NCBI RefSeq assembly: GCF_021390175.1
Contig: NZ_CP090004.1
Span: 1,302,001 to 1,366,000 of the forward strand
Source: Flagellimonas sp. HMM57
Lineage (GTDB): Bacteria; Bacteroidota; Bacteroidia; Flavobacteriales; Flavobacteriaceae
Length of the DNA: 64,000 nt
Direction: 5' to 3'
Made by a program: the position numbers and the translations under genes. Under the pieces are notes generated by a model that had not been told where the DNA came from, made no database searches, and worked only from the letters and a program-made list of their open reading frames with translations. Position 1 is the first letter of the stretch. Each line of letters opens with the position of its first letter. Positions 38,501 to 46,204 of the stretch are shown piece after piece.

Positions 38501-38612
38501 CACCTGGTAAGGGTGCGTTGTTCTCATCCAGCACTACCCCGGTAATTTGGGTTTGTGCCAAGGAAGCAAACGAAACAGTACAAGCTAACAGTAGTAAAAG
38601 TTTCAGTTTCAT
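35529..38612 (-). CDS. SusC/RagA TonB-dependent outer-membrane transporter
   Basis: 1027 aa. Order: signal peptide (LLLLLACTVSFASLA), CarboxypepD_reg-like domain (QITGVVLDENNAPLPGANVQ), TonB box region (DEVVVIGYGSVKKSDLTGAV), plug (KTDIGQAIQGRVAGVDV; YGARGANGVVIITTK) and a 22-stranded barrel to the C-terminus. It imports oligosaccharides across the outer membrane using TonB energy, with SusD as partner. It is the first gene of the locus, with its promoter in the 343-bp divergent region to the right. Confidence 0.97.
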   Translation of the reverse strand: MKLKLLLLLACTVSFASLAQTQITGVVLDENNAPLPGANVQEKGTTNGVVTDFDGNFIINVQDSNSILVISYIGFETKELTLDGSSNYTVQLSTSSTGLDEVVVIGYGSVKKSDLTGAVASLSNETVTEQRKTDIGQAIQGRVAGVDVRTLNSKPGAPLSIQIRGNTVITANQGSERDGVSDDVTTDPDQPLYVVDGVFFDNINVLNPADIEQIDILKDVSATAIYGARGANGVVIITTKNGIEGVSRFTYDATFGLRSATNLPDFFTGPEYVGFVDDVLRAREWLGTDLSIDAYNNVAIDRSTEFQTSNEEANNVANGRYTDWADLLRGTGIQTSHTVGISGGSNGLVYNGSLGYLKDEGVIGIEEFERYNISLSASKKLSDKFTLGIKTYLALSEREAGSPELFRSSLRLAPTVNPFDENGELILVPDEQDQRFINPFFEDQGSYTAETKSLDVIANVFLNYKPNNWFNFKTQFSPTVSSTRFGEFRGLLTRSSRNDPTRVRSTYDTRLRTSYTWDNIADFDFNIKEGHNLKTTLITSLFYDNTEGSDIETRNFDTDAFSFFNTEGGTDIRTFDTFQTQETLASFAARVNYNIKDKYLFTLTGRYDGSSKLAAGNQWDFFPSAAFAWRASQESFLKDVDWLNNLKFRVSYGESGNDNPVSAFSSFAFLEQSSFLFGSDLANGQFVQTLPNEELTWEVSRELNLGIDLAILSNRINLAFEYYNKTTDGSILARTLSSITGFGDDGLPTTIGNFGSVRNKGVEFTLNTVNVRTDNFSWRTSLNFSANDNEILELFGDTEQIPISSDVRFNGVLQEGAPIDAVWSYEVDGIYGTDDVAEAASFGFLPGQYRFVDQNDDGVINQEDRVVLGSQAPDWIAGMTNTFSYKNFELNVQVNTRQGTFGHSEFLQNFSTFQGDRAVFNSLDQNYWTPLNQDAEFPSPEYGEDSSFPWFNTSFDFVRVGNIGLGYTFSQSVLDKLKMSSFRLSLDVQNPFTFTDFAGPDPETGLQNSFGQTYAIKTFLFGLKVAY

Positions 38613-38656
38613 ATTGTTTAGTTATTAATATTTCGTTAAAAGTATTATCGAAAACA

Positions 38657-38894
38657 ATGGAGCGTTATGGACGATTTATTCGAATACATGGATATTCCTT
38701 CAGAAACAGAAAAAAGAAAGGCTGATTTTTTGGGCTAGCCTTCTAGATATCGCTAAAATCTTCAATAAAACAATATGGTTTTAGAAAGCTGGGGCAATCT
38801 AATTTGTCCTAAAAAAATGCTATTTTCAATTCTACAGAGCAAACATGATAAATCTGATATTGAATTCATCCATGTTTTTGAAAAATCCATCCAT
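38657..38894. promoter_or_regulatory. Divergent promoter region with 21-bp-spaced TCCAT direct repeats
   Basis: The 343-bp gap 38613-38955 holds no gene. Facing susC, ATGGA (minus-strand TCCAT) occurs at 38657, 38667 and 38688, the last two exactly 21 bp apart. Facing the DUF1080 gene, CATCCAT occurs at 38867 and 38888, again 21 bp apart. The orientation is mirrored for the two promoters. I infer binding sites for the AraC domain of the HTCS regulator. Confidence 0.55.
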
Positions 38895-38955
38895 TAAAAT
38901 ACGCTTGTTGTAAAGTATATTTATAGTTTTATTTATACTTCAAGCCACAATTACT

Positions 38956-40344
38956 ATGAAACCTGTTACTCTCAACTGTTTTACACTACTTTTCTCTGTA
39001 TTACTATTTTTAAACTGCGCCGAACAAACTAAAGATGATACCCCTTGGCTTATTCTCTTTGATGGTAAAACATTGAATGGATGGACACAAATAGGTGGAC
39101 AAGCACTATACGAAGTAAACGATGGTGCTATAATTGGCCGCACCGTTCATGATACCCCTAACTCCTTCTTGACGTCCAATACCAAGTATGGCGATTTTAT
39201 TTTAGAACTTGACTATAAGGTAGACCCTTCCATGAATTCGGGCATTCAAATTCGAAGCAATAGTTTCCCACATTATCGAGAAGGTAGAGTACATGGTTAT
39301 CAGGTCGAAATAGACCCATCCGATCGTGCTTGGAGCGCTGGTATTTATGACGAATCCAGAAGAGGTTGGTTGAATCCTATGACCGAAAATATAGAAGCTC
39401 AAAAAGCATTTAAACAAAACGAGTGGAACCATTATCGTATTGAAGCTATCGGTGATACTTTAAAGACATGGATAAATGGAATCCCCGCTGCCCATCTGGT
39501 TGATGAGAAAACTTCTTCAGGTTTCATCGCACTCCAGGTACACAGTATTAAACCAGAGCAACAAGAAGGGACCGAAATTAGGTGGAAGAACATAAAAATC
39601 ATTACCGACAGCGTTGCCAAATACGCCACAAAGAGTCCGATAAAACCAATCATAACAAAAAATCAATTGACCATTGACGAGCGCAAGAATGGATGGAAAT
39701 TATTATGGGATGGACATTCTACAAACGGATGGCGTGGGGCAAGATTAGATGATTTCCCCAATAAGGGTTGGGAAATCAACAATGGTGAATTGACCGTTCT
39801 TTCCTCTGGCGGCGAAGAGTCCTCGGCAGGTGGTGATATTGTCACAAAAGATGTTTATGGTGATTTCGAGCTAAAGGTCGATTTTAGGCTTACCGAAGGT
39901 GCCAATAGTGGCATCAAATATTATGTTGATACTGATTTGAACAAAGGTCCCGGTTCTTCAATAGGGTTGGAATATCAAATTTTAGATGATAGAAGGCATC
40001 CTGATGCCAAAAAAGGAAATCATAAAGGTAGCAGAACGGTCGCTTCCTTATATGATTTAATACAAGCGGATACCACAAAATATATGAACCCGATCGGAGC
40101 ATGGAACTCCGCCCATATCATTTCAAAAGGCAATCATGTTGAGCATTGGTTAAATGGTATGAAGGTCTTGGAATATAAAAGAAAAAGCGAAGCATATAGA
40201 AAATTGGTGTCCGAGAGCAAATACGTGGACTGGCCCAATTTTGGTGAATTGGACGAGGGCCATATTCTACTACAAGATCATGGAGACCATGTTAGCTTTA
40301 AAAATATAAAGATTCGTCCTATCAGCATGTTATCCAATCAATAA
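38956..40344 (+). CDS. Tandem DUF1080 (3-keto-disaccharide hydrolase-like) lipoprotein
   Basis: 462 aa. The lipobox is in LLFLNC. Two copies of the DUF1080 beta-sandwich are seen: residues about 30-215 (WLILFDGKTLNGWTQIGG; GDFILELDYKVDPSMNSGIQ) and about 235-455 (WKLLWDGHSTNGWRGARLDD; GDFELKVDFRLTEGANSGIK). DUF1080 proteins include 3-keto-glycoside hydrolases and lectin-like relatives. It is the first gene of the operon divergent from susC and is followed by two Gfo/Idh/MocA oxidoreductases, so a keto-glycoside route is plausible. Confidence 0.9.
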   Translation: MKPVTLNCFTLLFSVLLFLNCAEQTKDDTPWLILFDGKTLNGWTQIGGQALYEVNDGAIIGRTVHDTPNSFLTSNTKYGDFILELDYKVDPSMNSGIQIRSNSFPHYREGRVHGYQVEIDPSDRAWSAGIYDESRRGWLNPMTENIEAQKAFKQNEWNHYRIEAIGDTLKTWINGIPAAHLVDEKTSSGFIALQVHSIKPEQQEGTEIRWKNIKIITDSVAKYATKSPIKPIITKNQLTIDERKNGWKLLWDGHSTNGWRGARLDDFPNKGWEINNGELTVLSSGGEESSAGGDIVTKDVYGDFELKVDFRLTEGANSGIKYYVDTDLNKGPGSSIGLEYQILDDRRHPDAKKGNHKGSRTVASLYDLIQADTTKYMNPIGAWNSAHIISKGNHVEHWLNGMKVLEYKRKSEAYRKLVSESKYVDWPNFGELDEGHILLQDHGDHVSFKNIKIRPISMLSNQ

Positions 40345-40357
40345 AACAAAACATACA

Positions 40358-41707
40358 ATGAGTTCAAATAGAAGGGATTTTATAAAGAAAACAGCCATAG
40401 GTGCGGTTGGTGTAAGCTTAGGTTCAACTAGCGTGAATGCGATGTCTGCAAAAAGCTATTCAAAAATAATAGGTGCCAACGACAGAATCCATGTTGCACT
40501 TCAAGGTCTAGGTCGACGCTATGGCGCCTACATATCCGCAATTGCTGCCAAGGAGAATAATATAGAACTTGAGTATCTATGTGATGTGATGAAAAGTCAG
40601 CGAGAAAATGCTGCCGCTAAGGTTGCTGATAAAATCAAGAACAAACCAAAACTTGAGAATGACATCAGAAAAATCTTAGATGATAAAAAGGTAGATGCTA
40701 TATTTATGGCAACTCCCGACCATTGGCATGCACCTGGCGCATGTATGGCAATGCAAGCCGGCAAACATGTATTTTTAGAAAAACCCTGTAGCCATAACCC
40801 TAGAGAAGGTGAGCTGGTCGTGGCTTATCAGAAAAAATATAAAAAGATGGTCCAAATGGGCAATCAACAACGTTCCTCATCTGAATCACAAGAAATTATC
40901 AAAGAAATCCATAATGGCATTATTGGTGATGTTTATCATGCCATAGCTTTTTACACAAGCAAAAGAGGGCGTGTGCCAAACCAGACAAAAACCAATCCAC
41001 CAGAAGGCTTGGACTGGGAACTTTTTCAAGGACCGGCCCCAAGAAGGGAATACACCGATAATACATGGGATTACAATTGGCATTGGTACGGTTGGGATTA
41101 CGGTACTGCCGAAATGGGAAACAATGCCACACATGAACTGGATATTGCAAGATGGGCATTACAGGTGGAGTACCCAGAGCATGTATCGGTCAACGCAGGT
41201 AAATACCAGTATAAAGATGATGGCTGGGAAATGTACGATACCATGGAAGCTACCTTTAAATTTGGTAAGCATAAAACTATTCAGTGGGACGGGAGGAGTA
41301 GAAACGGATACAATAAATATGGATACGGGCGCGGTACGATCATCTATGGTTCTGAAGGTTCGGTCTACATAGACAGAGGCGGATATAAACTGTTCGACTT
41401 AAAGGGTGATCTTATAAAAGAAAAAAGTGCTGCAGGCGAGGAAGCGGGTACTGCTTTAGGCGGTGGTGGCGACATGTCCACTTTGCATACCGTCAATTTT
41501 TTTGATGCCATCAGGGGAAAAGCTAAGTTAACATCTCCTATAGACGAAGGGGCCATTAGTCAATTACTTACCCATTATGCCAATATTGCTTATAGAATAG
41601 ATGACGCTTTCGAAGTAGATGAGAATACAGGTAGAATTTTCAATAGAGAGGCCATGAAACTATGGTCCCGAACCTATGAGCCAGGCTGGGAGATACAACC
41701 TGTATGA
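40358..41707 (+). CDS. Gfo/Idh/MocA oxidoreductase with Tat signal (1)
   Basis: 449 aa. A twin-arginine leader (NRRDFIKKTAIGAVGVSLGS) is followed by the NAD(P)-binding Rossmann domain (HVALQGLGRRYGAYISAIAA), the catalytic-type GKHVFLEKPCSHNPREGE motif and the C-terminal alpha/beta domain (WHWYGWDYGTAEMGNNATHE). Family members oxidise sugar or inositol hydroxyls with a bound or exchangeable nicotinamide cofactor. Export by Tat implies the folded enzyme acts outside the cytoplasm with its cofactor. It lies 13 bp downstream of the DUF1080 gene. Confidence 0.92.
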   Translation: MSSNRRDFIKKTAIGAVGVSLGSTSVNAMSAKSYSKIIGANDRIHVALQGLGRRYGAYISAIAAKENNIELEYLCDVMKSQRENAAAKVADKIKNKPKLENDIRKILDDKKVDAIFMATPDHWHAPGACMAMQAGKHVFLEKPCSHNPREGELVVAYQKKYKKMVQMGNQQRSSSESQEIIKEIHNGIIGDVYHAIAFYTSKRGRVPNQTKTNPPEGLDWELFQGPAPRREYTDNTWDYNWHWYGWDYGTAEMGNNATHELDIARWALQVEYPEHVSVNAGKYQYKDDGWEMYDTMEATFKFGKHKTIQWDGRSRNGYNKYGYGRGTIIYGSEGSVYIDRGGYKLFDLKGDLIKEKSAAGEEAGTALGGGGDMSTLHTVNFFDAIRGKAKLTSPIDEGAISQLLTHYANIAYRIDDAFEVDENTGRIFNREAMKLWSRTYEPGWEIQPV

Positions 41708-41756
41708 TTTGGACACAAGTTCTTAACTTTATTACTTGAATTTATAGCTATTCTGA

Positions 41757-42944
41757 ATGAAACGAAGAGATTTTATATGCAAGAGCGGATTGGCGTCTGC
41801 TACGCTTATGATTCCAGAAACTTTTAGGGCTTATAACTTTCCTAGATCAAGTGCAAATGAAACTGTAAACATAGGAATTATAGGAACTGGTGATAGGGGG
41901 TCAGGAGCTATTCCATTAATTAATGGGATAGGAAATTTTAATGTTATAGGCTGTAGCGATATCCTACCCTTCAGATTAGATAAGGCATTAGCGAAAGTTG
42001 ATGGTGGGAAAGCTAAAGCTTATAAGGATTATCGATACTTACTAGATAATAAAAATATTGATGCCGTTCTAGTAGCTACACCGTTTAATACACATTCTCA
42101 AATAGCCATTGATGCTTTGGACGCTGGAAAACATGTTTATTGCGAAAAGACCATGGCTAAAACCTATGAGGGTATAGACAACCTAGTTGCACAAGAAAAA
42201 AAGTCCAATACGATTTTTCAAACGGGTCATCAATACCGTAGTTCAAGACTATATAGGCATGCTGTAGGTCTTATTAAAGATGGAAAAGTAGGGACTATAC
42301 AGACTGTTGAGTGTCAATGGAACCGAAATGGCGACTGGAGACGACCAGTTCCCAAACCCGAATATGAAAAGATTATCAATTGGCGTATGTATCGTGAGTT
42401 TTCTGGCGGTCTGCTTGCAGAGCTTTGCTCACACCAACTGGATTTTGTCAATTGGATATTGGAGGCCATGCCTAATCAAGTAATGGGAGTTGGCGGCGTA
42501 GATTATTGGAAAGATGGCAGGGAAACTTATGACAATATACACTTAATATATAGCTATCCCAATGGCGTGAAGGCCAAATTCACCTGTCTTACCGCAAATG
42601 CAAAAGATGGGTATAAAATTAAAGTCATTGGGGATAAAGGAACTCTAATTTTGGAATATGCAAGGGCATGGTTTTATCCAGAAGGGAACTACAAAAGAGA
42701 GATTGGCGAAGTGGACGGTGTATCTGGAGCTACCATATCTTGGAAAGAGGGAAAAGGAATTCCTATTCACATGGAACATACCGAACCTACCTTACAAGCA
42801 CTTATCGATTTTCGTGATAACGTTGTTGATAACAAAAAGTCGTTCTCGGGTATCACAACCGGTGCAAATGCCGCCATTTGTGTGCAAATGGGGCTAGATG
42901 CCATGTACAAGGATAAAATTATATACAACAATAGCAAAGAATAA
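41757..42944 (+). CDS. Gfo/Idh/MocA oxidoreductase with Tat-like signal (2)
   Basis: 395 aa. The start MKRRDFICKSGLASATLMIP is Tat-like. The Rossmann motif is IGIIGTGDRGSGAIP, followed by the family motif DAGKHVYCEKTMAKTYEG and a C-terminal domain (EFSGGLLAELCSHQLDFVNW). It is distinct from the upstream paralogue at 40358. The two together fit sequential or reversible ketosugar/inositol oxidation. It is the last intact gene before the decayed segment. Confidence 0.92.
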   Translation: MKRRDFICKSGLASATLMIPETFRAYNFPRSSANETVNIGIIGTGDRGSGAIPLINGIGNFNVIGCSDILPFRLDKALAKVDGGKAKAYKDYRYLLDNKNIDAVLVATPFNTHSQIAIDALDAGKHVYCEKTMAKTYEGIDNLVAQEKKSNTIFQTGHQYRSSRLYRHAVGLIKDGKVGTIQTVECQWNRNGDWRRPVPKPEYEKIINWRMYREFSGGLLAELCSHQLDFVNWILEAMPNQVMGVGGVDYWKDGRETYDNIHLIYSYPNGVKAKFTCLTANAKDGYKIKVIGDKGTLILEYARAWFYPEGNYKREIGEVDGVSGATISWKEGKGIPIHMEHTEPTLQALIDFRDNVVDNKKSFSGITTGANAAICVQMGLDAMYKDKIIYNNSKE

Positions 42945-43000
42945 AATCAACTCATGAAGTTGGGCAATCCATATTAATTCTTAACCAACTAAAGAAATAA

Positions 43001-43431
43001 ATGAACCTCTTTAGCATAAAAGACAACGTGGTGTTAATTAAAGGTGGTGGTGTTCTTGGAGGCAGTATAGCGTAATCGCTGTTAAAAAATGAAGCTACCC
43101 TTACCATATTGAACCTTGTGAAGAAAGTGTGGATACTGCCGTTACGCACCTTAAAAGATATGCGATAAGGTTTCGGCTTTGCTTGCAGTGCATTGAAAGA
43201 AAAAATCTTACCAACGTACTCCCATCACTCATTTTTGGGAAAGAAGTGGTCAAACATAAAAAAGGAGTCATTATTAATATATCATCCATACCAGCGCAAA
43301 GTACCATTAATCGTGTAGTAGGCTATTCGACCTCCAAGGCTGCACTAGACAATTATGCCAAACGGGCTTTAGAACTAGCTTTAAGATTTAGTGAAGGACT
43401 ACGCAGAAATGCAATTGCCCCTTGCTTTTTA
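43001..43431 (+). pseudogene. SDR (fructuronate reductase-type) remnant
   Basis: The start encodes MNLFSIKDNVVLIKGGGVLG, the usual N-terminus of flavobacterial D-mannonate/fructuronate oxidoreductases of the short-chain dehydrogenase type, then hits a TAA after about 24 codons. The frame is lost again and most of the middle is missing, including the NAAGG region. Sense resumes in another frame at 43129-43431 with GVIINISSIPAQSTINRVVG, the YSTSK active site and LRRNAIAPCF. The C-terminal part is replaced by the rhamnosidase start. At least one premature stop, a frameshift and two deletions are needed, so it is non-functional. Confidence 0.8.
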
Positions 43432-45246
43432 ATGTTACTTTTTTTTGTGAAAAGTTACGGGCAAGACTATTTTGATGTTCCTGAAACAGCGTTTCAAACT
43501 GTTTTAAATACACCTGTTGATATTATACAAAAAGGGAAAGGGCATTATTTTGTTGATTTTGGAAAGTCTTTTTTTGGCACAGTTCAAATACAGAGCAAAG
43601 TCACTCAAAACGATTCATTAATTTTTCATCTAGGTGAAAAACTTGCTACTCTCCATACCATAGATAGAAACCCTGGGGGAAGTATCCGATATCAAAAAAC
43701 CAAATTAACTATCAACCAACCTAACACACCTGTTGTTCTATCATTACCGGCAAATAAAAAAAATACTAGCCAACCAGCGATACAACTACCACCTTCTTTT
43801 GGGGTTGTTATGCCATTTAGGTATGTTGAAATTGAGAATTTAGAAATTCCCATAGCTGACATTGAGATTTTACAAAAAGTCTTTCACTATAAATTTAATG
43901 ACGAAGCGAGTCATTTTTCTTCCTCCAACGCCATACTGGATACTATTTGGGATTTATGCAAGCATACTGTTAAAGCGACAAGTTTTACTGGTTTTTATGT
44001 AGATGGTGATAGGGAACGTTTGCCTTACGAAGCAGATGCATATATCAATCAATTGAGTCATTATTGCTTGGACAATGATTATTCTATCGGTAAAAGAACA
44101 AACCAATATTTTTTAGACAATCCCACTTGGCCCACAGAGTGGCTTTTGCATACCGTATTATTATTTTATCATGATTTTATGTACAGTGGGGATATTCAAA
44201 CGCTAGCTAGCAATTACGAAGCCTTAAAACTAAGAACACTCTTGGACTTGGAACGTGAAGATGGATTAATTAGTTCCAAATCTAAAAAAATGGACCAAGC
44301 CTTTGTTTCAAAACTGGGCTTTAAAAATCCTGAAACAAAAATTAAGGATATCGTGGACTGGCCACCTGGACAACAAGATACTGGTTGGAAATTAAAAAAT
44401 GCAGCCGGTGAACGCGATGGGTATGATATGGTTCCTATAAATACAGTGGTAAATTCATTTTACTACAGGAACTTGGTCTTGATGTCTAAAATTGCTGGGC
44501 ATTTAAATAAAAACGAGGAAGTTGTTTTTTGGAATACCAAAGCTGAAAAAGTAAAGAGAACCATCAATACCAAATTGTTTGATAAAGATAAGGGCATTTA
44601 TATTGATGGTGAAGGCACAAATCATGCCTCATTGCATGCAAATATGTTTCCATTGGCCTTTGGTTTGGTTTCAGAGGAATACAAAAAAACCGTAGTAGCT
44701 TTTATTAAAAGTAGGGGTATGGCCTGTAGCGTTTATGGTGCACAATATCTTTTGGATGCATTATTTAATGCTGACGAAGCTTCATATGCTTTAGCTTTAC
44801 TTACCGCAAAACATGACCGTAGTTGGTATAATATGATCAAAATAGGGTCCACAATGACCTTAGAAGCTTGGGATCCCGCCTATAAGCCCAATTTAGATTG
44901 GAACCATGCTTGGGGAACGGCACCAACAAATATAGTTACTAGACATCTCTGGGGGGTTACCCCTAAGACACCCGGTTTTGAAACTGCACGGATAAGACCG
45001 CAATTAGATGATTTAACTTTCTCTAAAATTAAAGTGCCAACGATAAAAGGTTATATTTTGGGAGATTATAAGAAAGAAGGAAGGCAACAAACCTTTAAAT
45101 TGATTCTTCCCAAGGAAATGACAGCAGAATTCATTCTTCCCAAGCATGCCAAAAAAGTGACTATTAACGGAACATTGATAACCAACAACAATACTGGCTC
45201 TTTATCCCTTCAAAGTGGTTTCAATACTATTATTATAAACAGATAA
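43432..45246 (+). CDS. GH78-type alpha-L-rhamnosidase
   Basis: 604 aa from the ATG at 43432, which begins within a truncated signal peptide (MLLFFVKSYGQD). A longer in-frame ORF opens at 43129 and includes the SDR remnant. Motifs YFVDFGKSFFGTVQIQS, YVDGDRERLPYEADAYINQL, DWPPGQQDTGWKLKNAAGER and EAWDPAYKPNLDWNHAWGTA fit GH78/six-hairpin rhamnosidases, whose acidic catalytic residues lie in the GDRERLPYEAD region. Expression may depend on translation through the remnant, or use the internal ATG with a shortened leader, so export is uncertain. Confidence 0.8.
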   Translation: MLLFFVKSYGQDYFDVPETAFQTVLNTPVDIIQKGKGHYFVDFGKSFFGTVQIQSKVTQNDSLIFHLGEKLATLHTIDRNPGGSIRYQKTKLTINQPNTPVVLSLPANKKNTSQPAIQLPPSFGVVMPFRYVEIENLEIPIADIEILQKVFHYKFNDEASHFSSSNAILDTIWDLCKHTVKATSFTGFYVDGDRERLPYEADAYINQLSHYCLDNDYSIGKRTNQYFLDNPTWPTEWLLHTVLLFYHDFMYSGDIQTLASNYEALKLRTLLDLEREDGLISSKSKKMDQAFVSKLGFKNPETKIKDIVDWPPGQQDTGWKLKNAAGERDGYDMVPINTVVNSFYYRNLVLMSKIAGHLNKNEEVVFWNTKAEKVKRTINTKLFDKDKGIYIDGEGTNHASLHANMFPLAFGLVSEEYKKTVVAFIKSRGMACSVYGAQYLLDALFNADEASYALALLTAKHDRSWYNMIKIGSTMTLEAWDPAYKPNLDWNHAWGTAPTNIVTRHLWGVTPKTPGFETARIRPQLDDLTFSKIKVPTIKGYILGDYKKEGRQQTFKLILPKEMTAEFILPKHAKKVTINGTLITNNNTGSLSLQSGFNTIIINR

Positions 45247-45275
45247 ACCCTTTAATTAAAATACCTAGATAAAGA

Positions 45276-45420
45276 ATGAGAAAAGTAGTGACTTTAGGTG
45301 AAATTATGCTTCATTTGGCATTTCTAAGTTTTTCAAGGTTTTCATAGGCATCGAGCTTCAACATCATATACGGCAGCGGGAAATCCTATTTGGTAATCTA
45401 TGGAAACGATACCGCTCCAT
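45276..45420 (+). pseudogene. 2-keto-3-deoxygluconate kinase (KdgK) remnant
   Basis: MRKVVTLGEIMLHLA is the classic PfkB-family KDG kinase N-terminus, and the following FLSFSRF and ASSFNIIYGSG also align to it, but a TAG interrupts and a frameshift follows around 45390. Only about 50 codons' worth survive; the ATP-binding C-terminus is gone. KdgK phosphorylates 2-keto-3-deoxygluconate, the last step before aldolase cleavage in glucuronate catabolism. Confidence 0.7.
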
Positions 45421-45761
45421 TTTTCGGGTTATTTAATGGAAGTTATTGGTCAGCAACTCACAAATGTAAAACAAGCCACCCATCGAGGTACAATCCCGGG
45501 GAAATGAATTCTTAACGTTTCCGGTTACGATGGGTGTGCTGATTTTCAGTTAAGGATAAAGTGTCAATTCTAGGATTTGACTTCTCTTTACCTCAGTTAA
45601 TCAGACACCATCAAATTGAAAAGGTCACATATTTCTTTAAAAAAACGCTTTCATCATAATATTTAAACTGGGTTGAGTTGGTAAAGTTTGGTTTTATTGC
45701 ATTGGAATCGATAGATATATTATGTTAGAATTTGAGATATTGGATATCGTTTGTTTGAACT
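45421..45761. other. Gene-free AT-rich stretch in decayed segment
   Basis: About 340 bp between the kinase and acetyltransferase remnants. I see no ORF with family features in either direction. The sequence reads like worn-out coding DNA with scattered stops. Confidence 0.5.
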
Positions 45762-46019
45762 TTATTGTTCGACATAAAATCTAACCATTGGTCGATGCTT
45801 CGATGTCCTATCAACAGTTTCGAAACCTGCTTTCTCAAACGACTTGTAATGACCTATCCATAAAAAACCATCCGGTAATTTTTCTTGGGTCGGAATGGTA
45901 GGATAGGCTTCCAAAATATCGATTCCCTCTTCCTTCGCATGTCTTAACGCTGCTTTTAAGAGTTAGAGTCGTTTTCCCCAGTTATTCTTTCTTAAAGGTT
46001 CAATTTGGAAATTGGCCAT
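45762..46019 (-). pseudogene. GNAT acetyltransferase remnant
   Basis: Minus-strand frame from 46019 encodes 18 codons, a TAA, then LLKAALRHAKEEGIDILEAY and LWIGHYKSFEKAGF before its own stop at 45762. The string LEAYPTIP...FLWIGHYKSFEKAGF is the C-terminal half of GNAT acetyltransferases (acetyl-CoA binding and the FEKAGF element). The catalytic N-terminal half is absent and one in-frame stop is present, so it is a fossil. The 185 bp to its right show no gene. Confidence 0.65.
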
Positions 46020-46204
46020 ATCATAAACTTAGTTTTTTATTTTGATTATCCACAAGCCATTTGGCCAATAATCCTTTATTTGAGCCTTGAATGGGAACAG
46101 TACGTTAGGAATAAGCCCGTCCATTCAAAAAAGATATATTTTACGAAACTACATTTGTCGAATTTAAAAGCAGGCGTTTAGCACAAGTCATGGAATAAGT
46201 GAAT

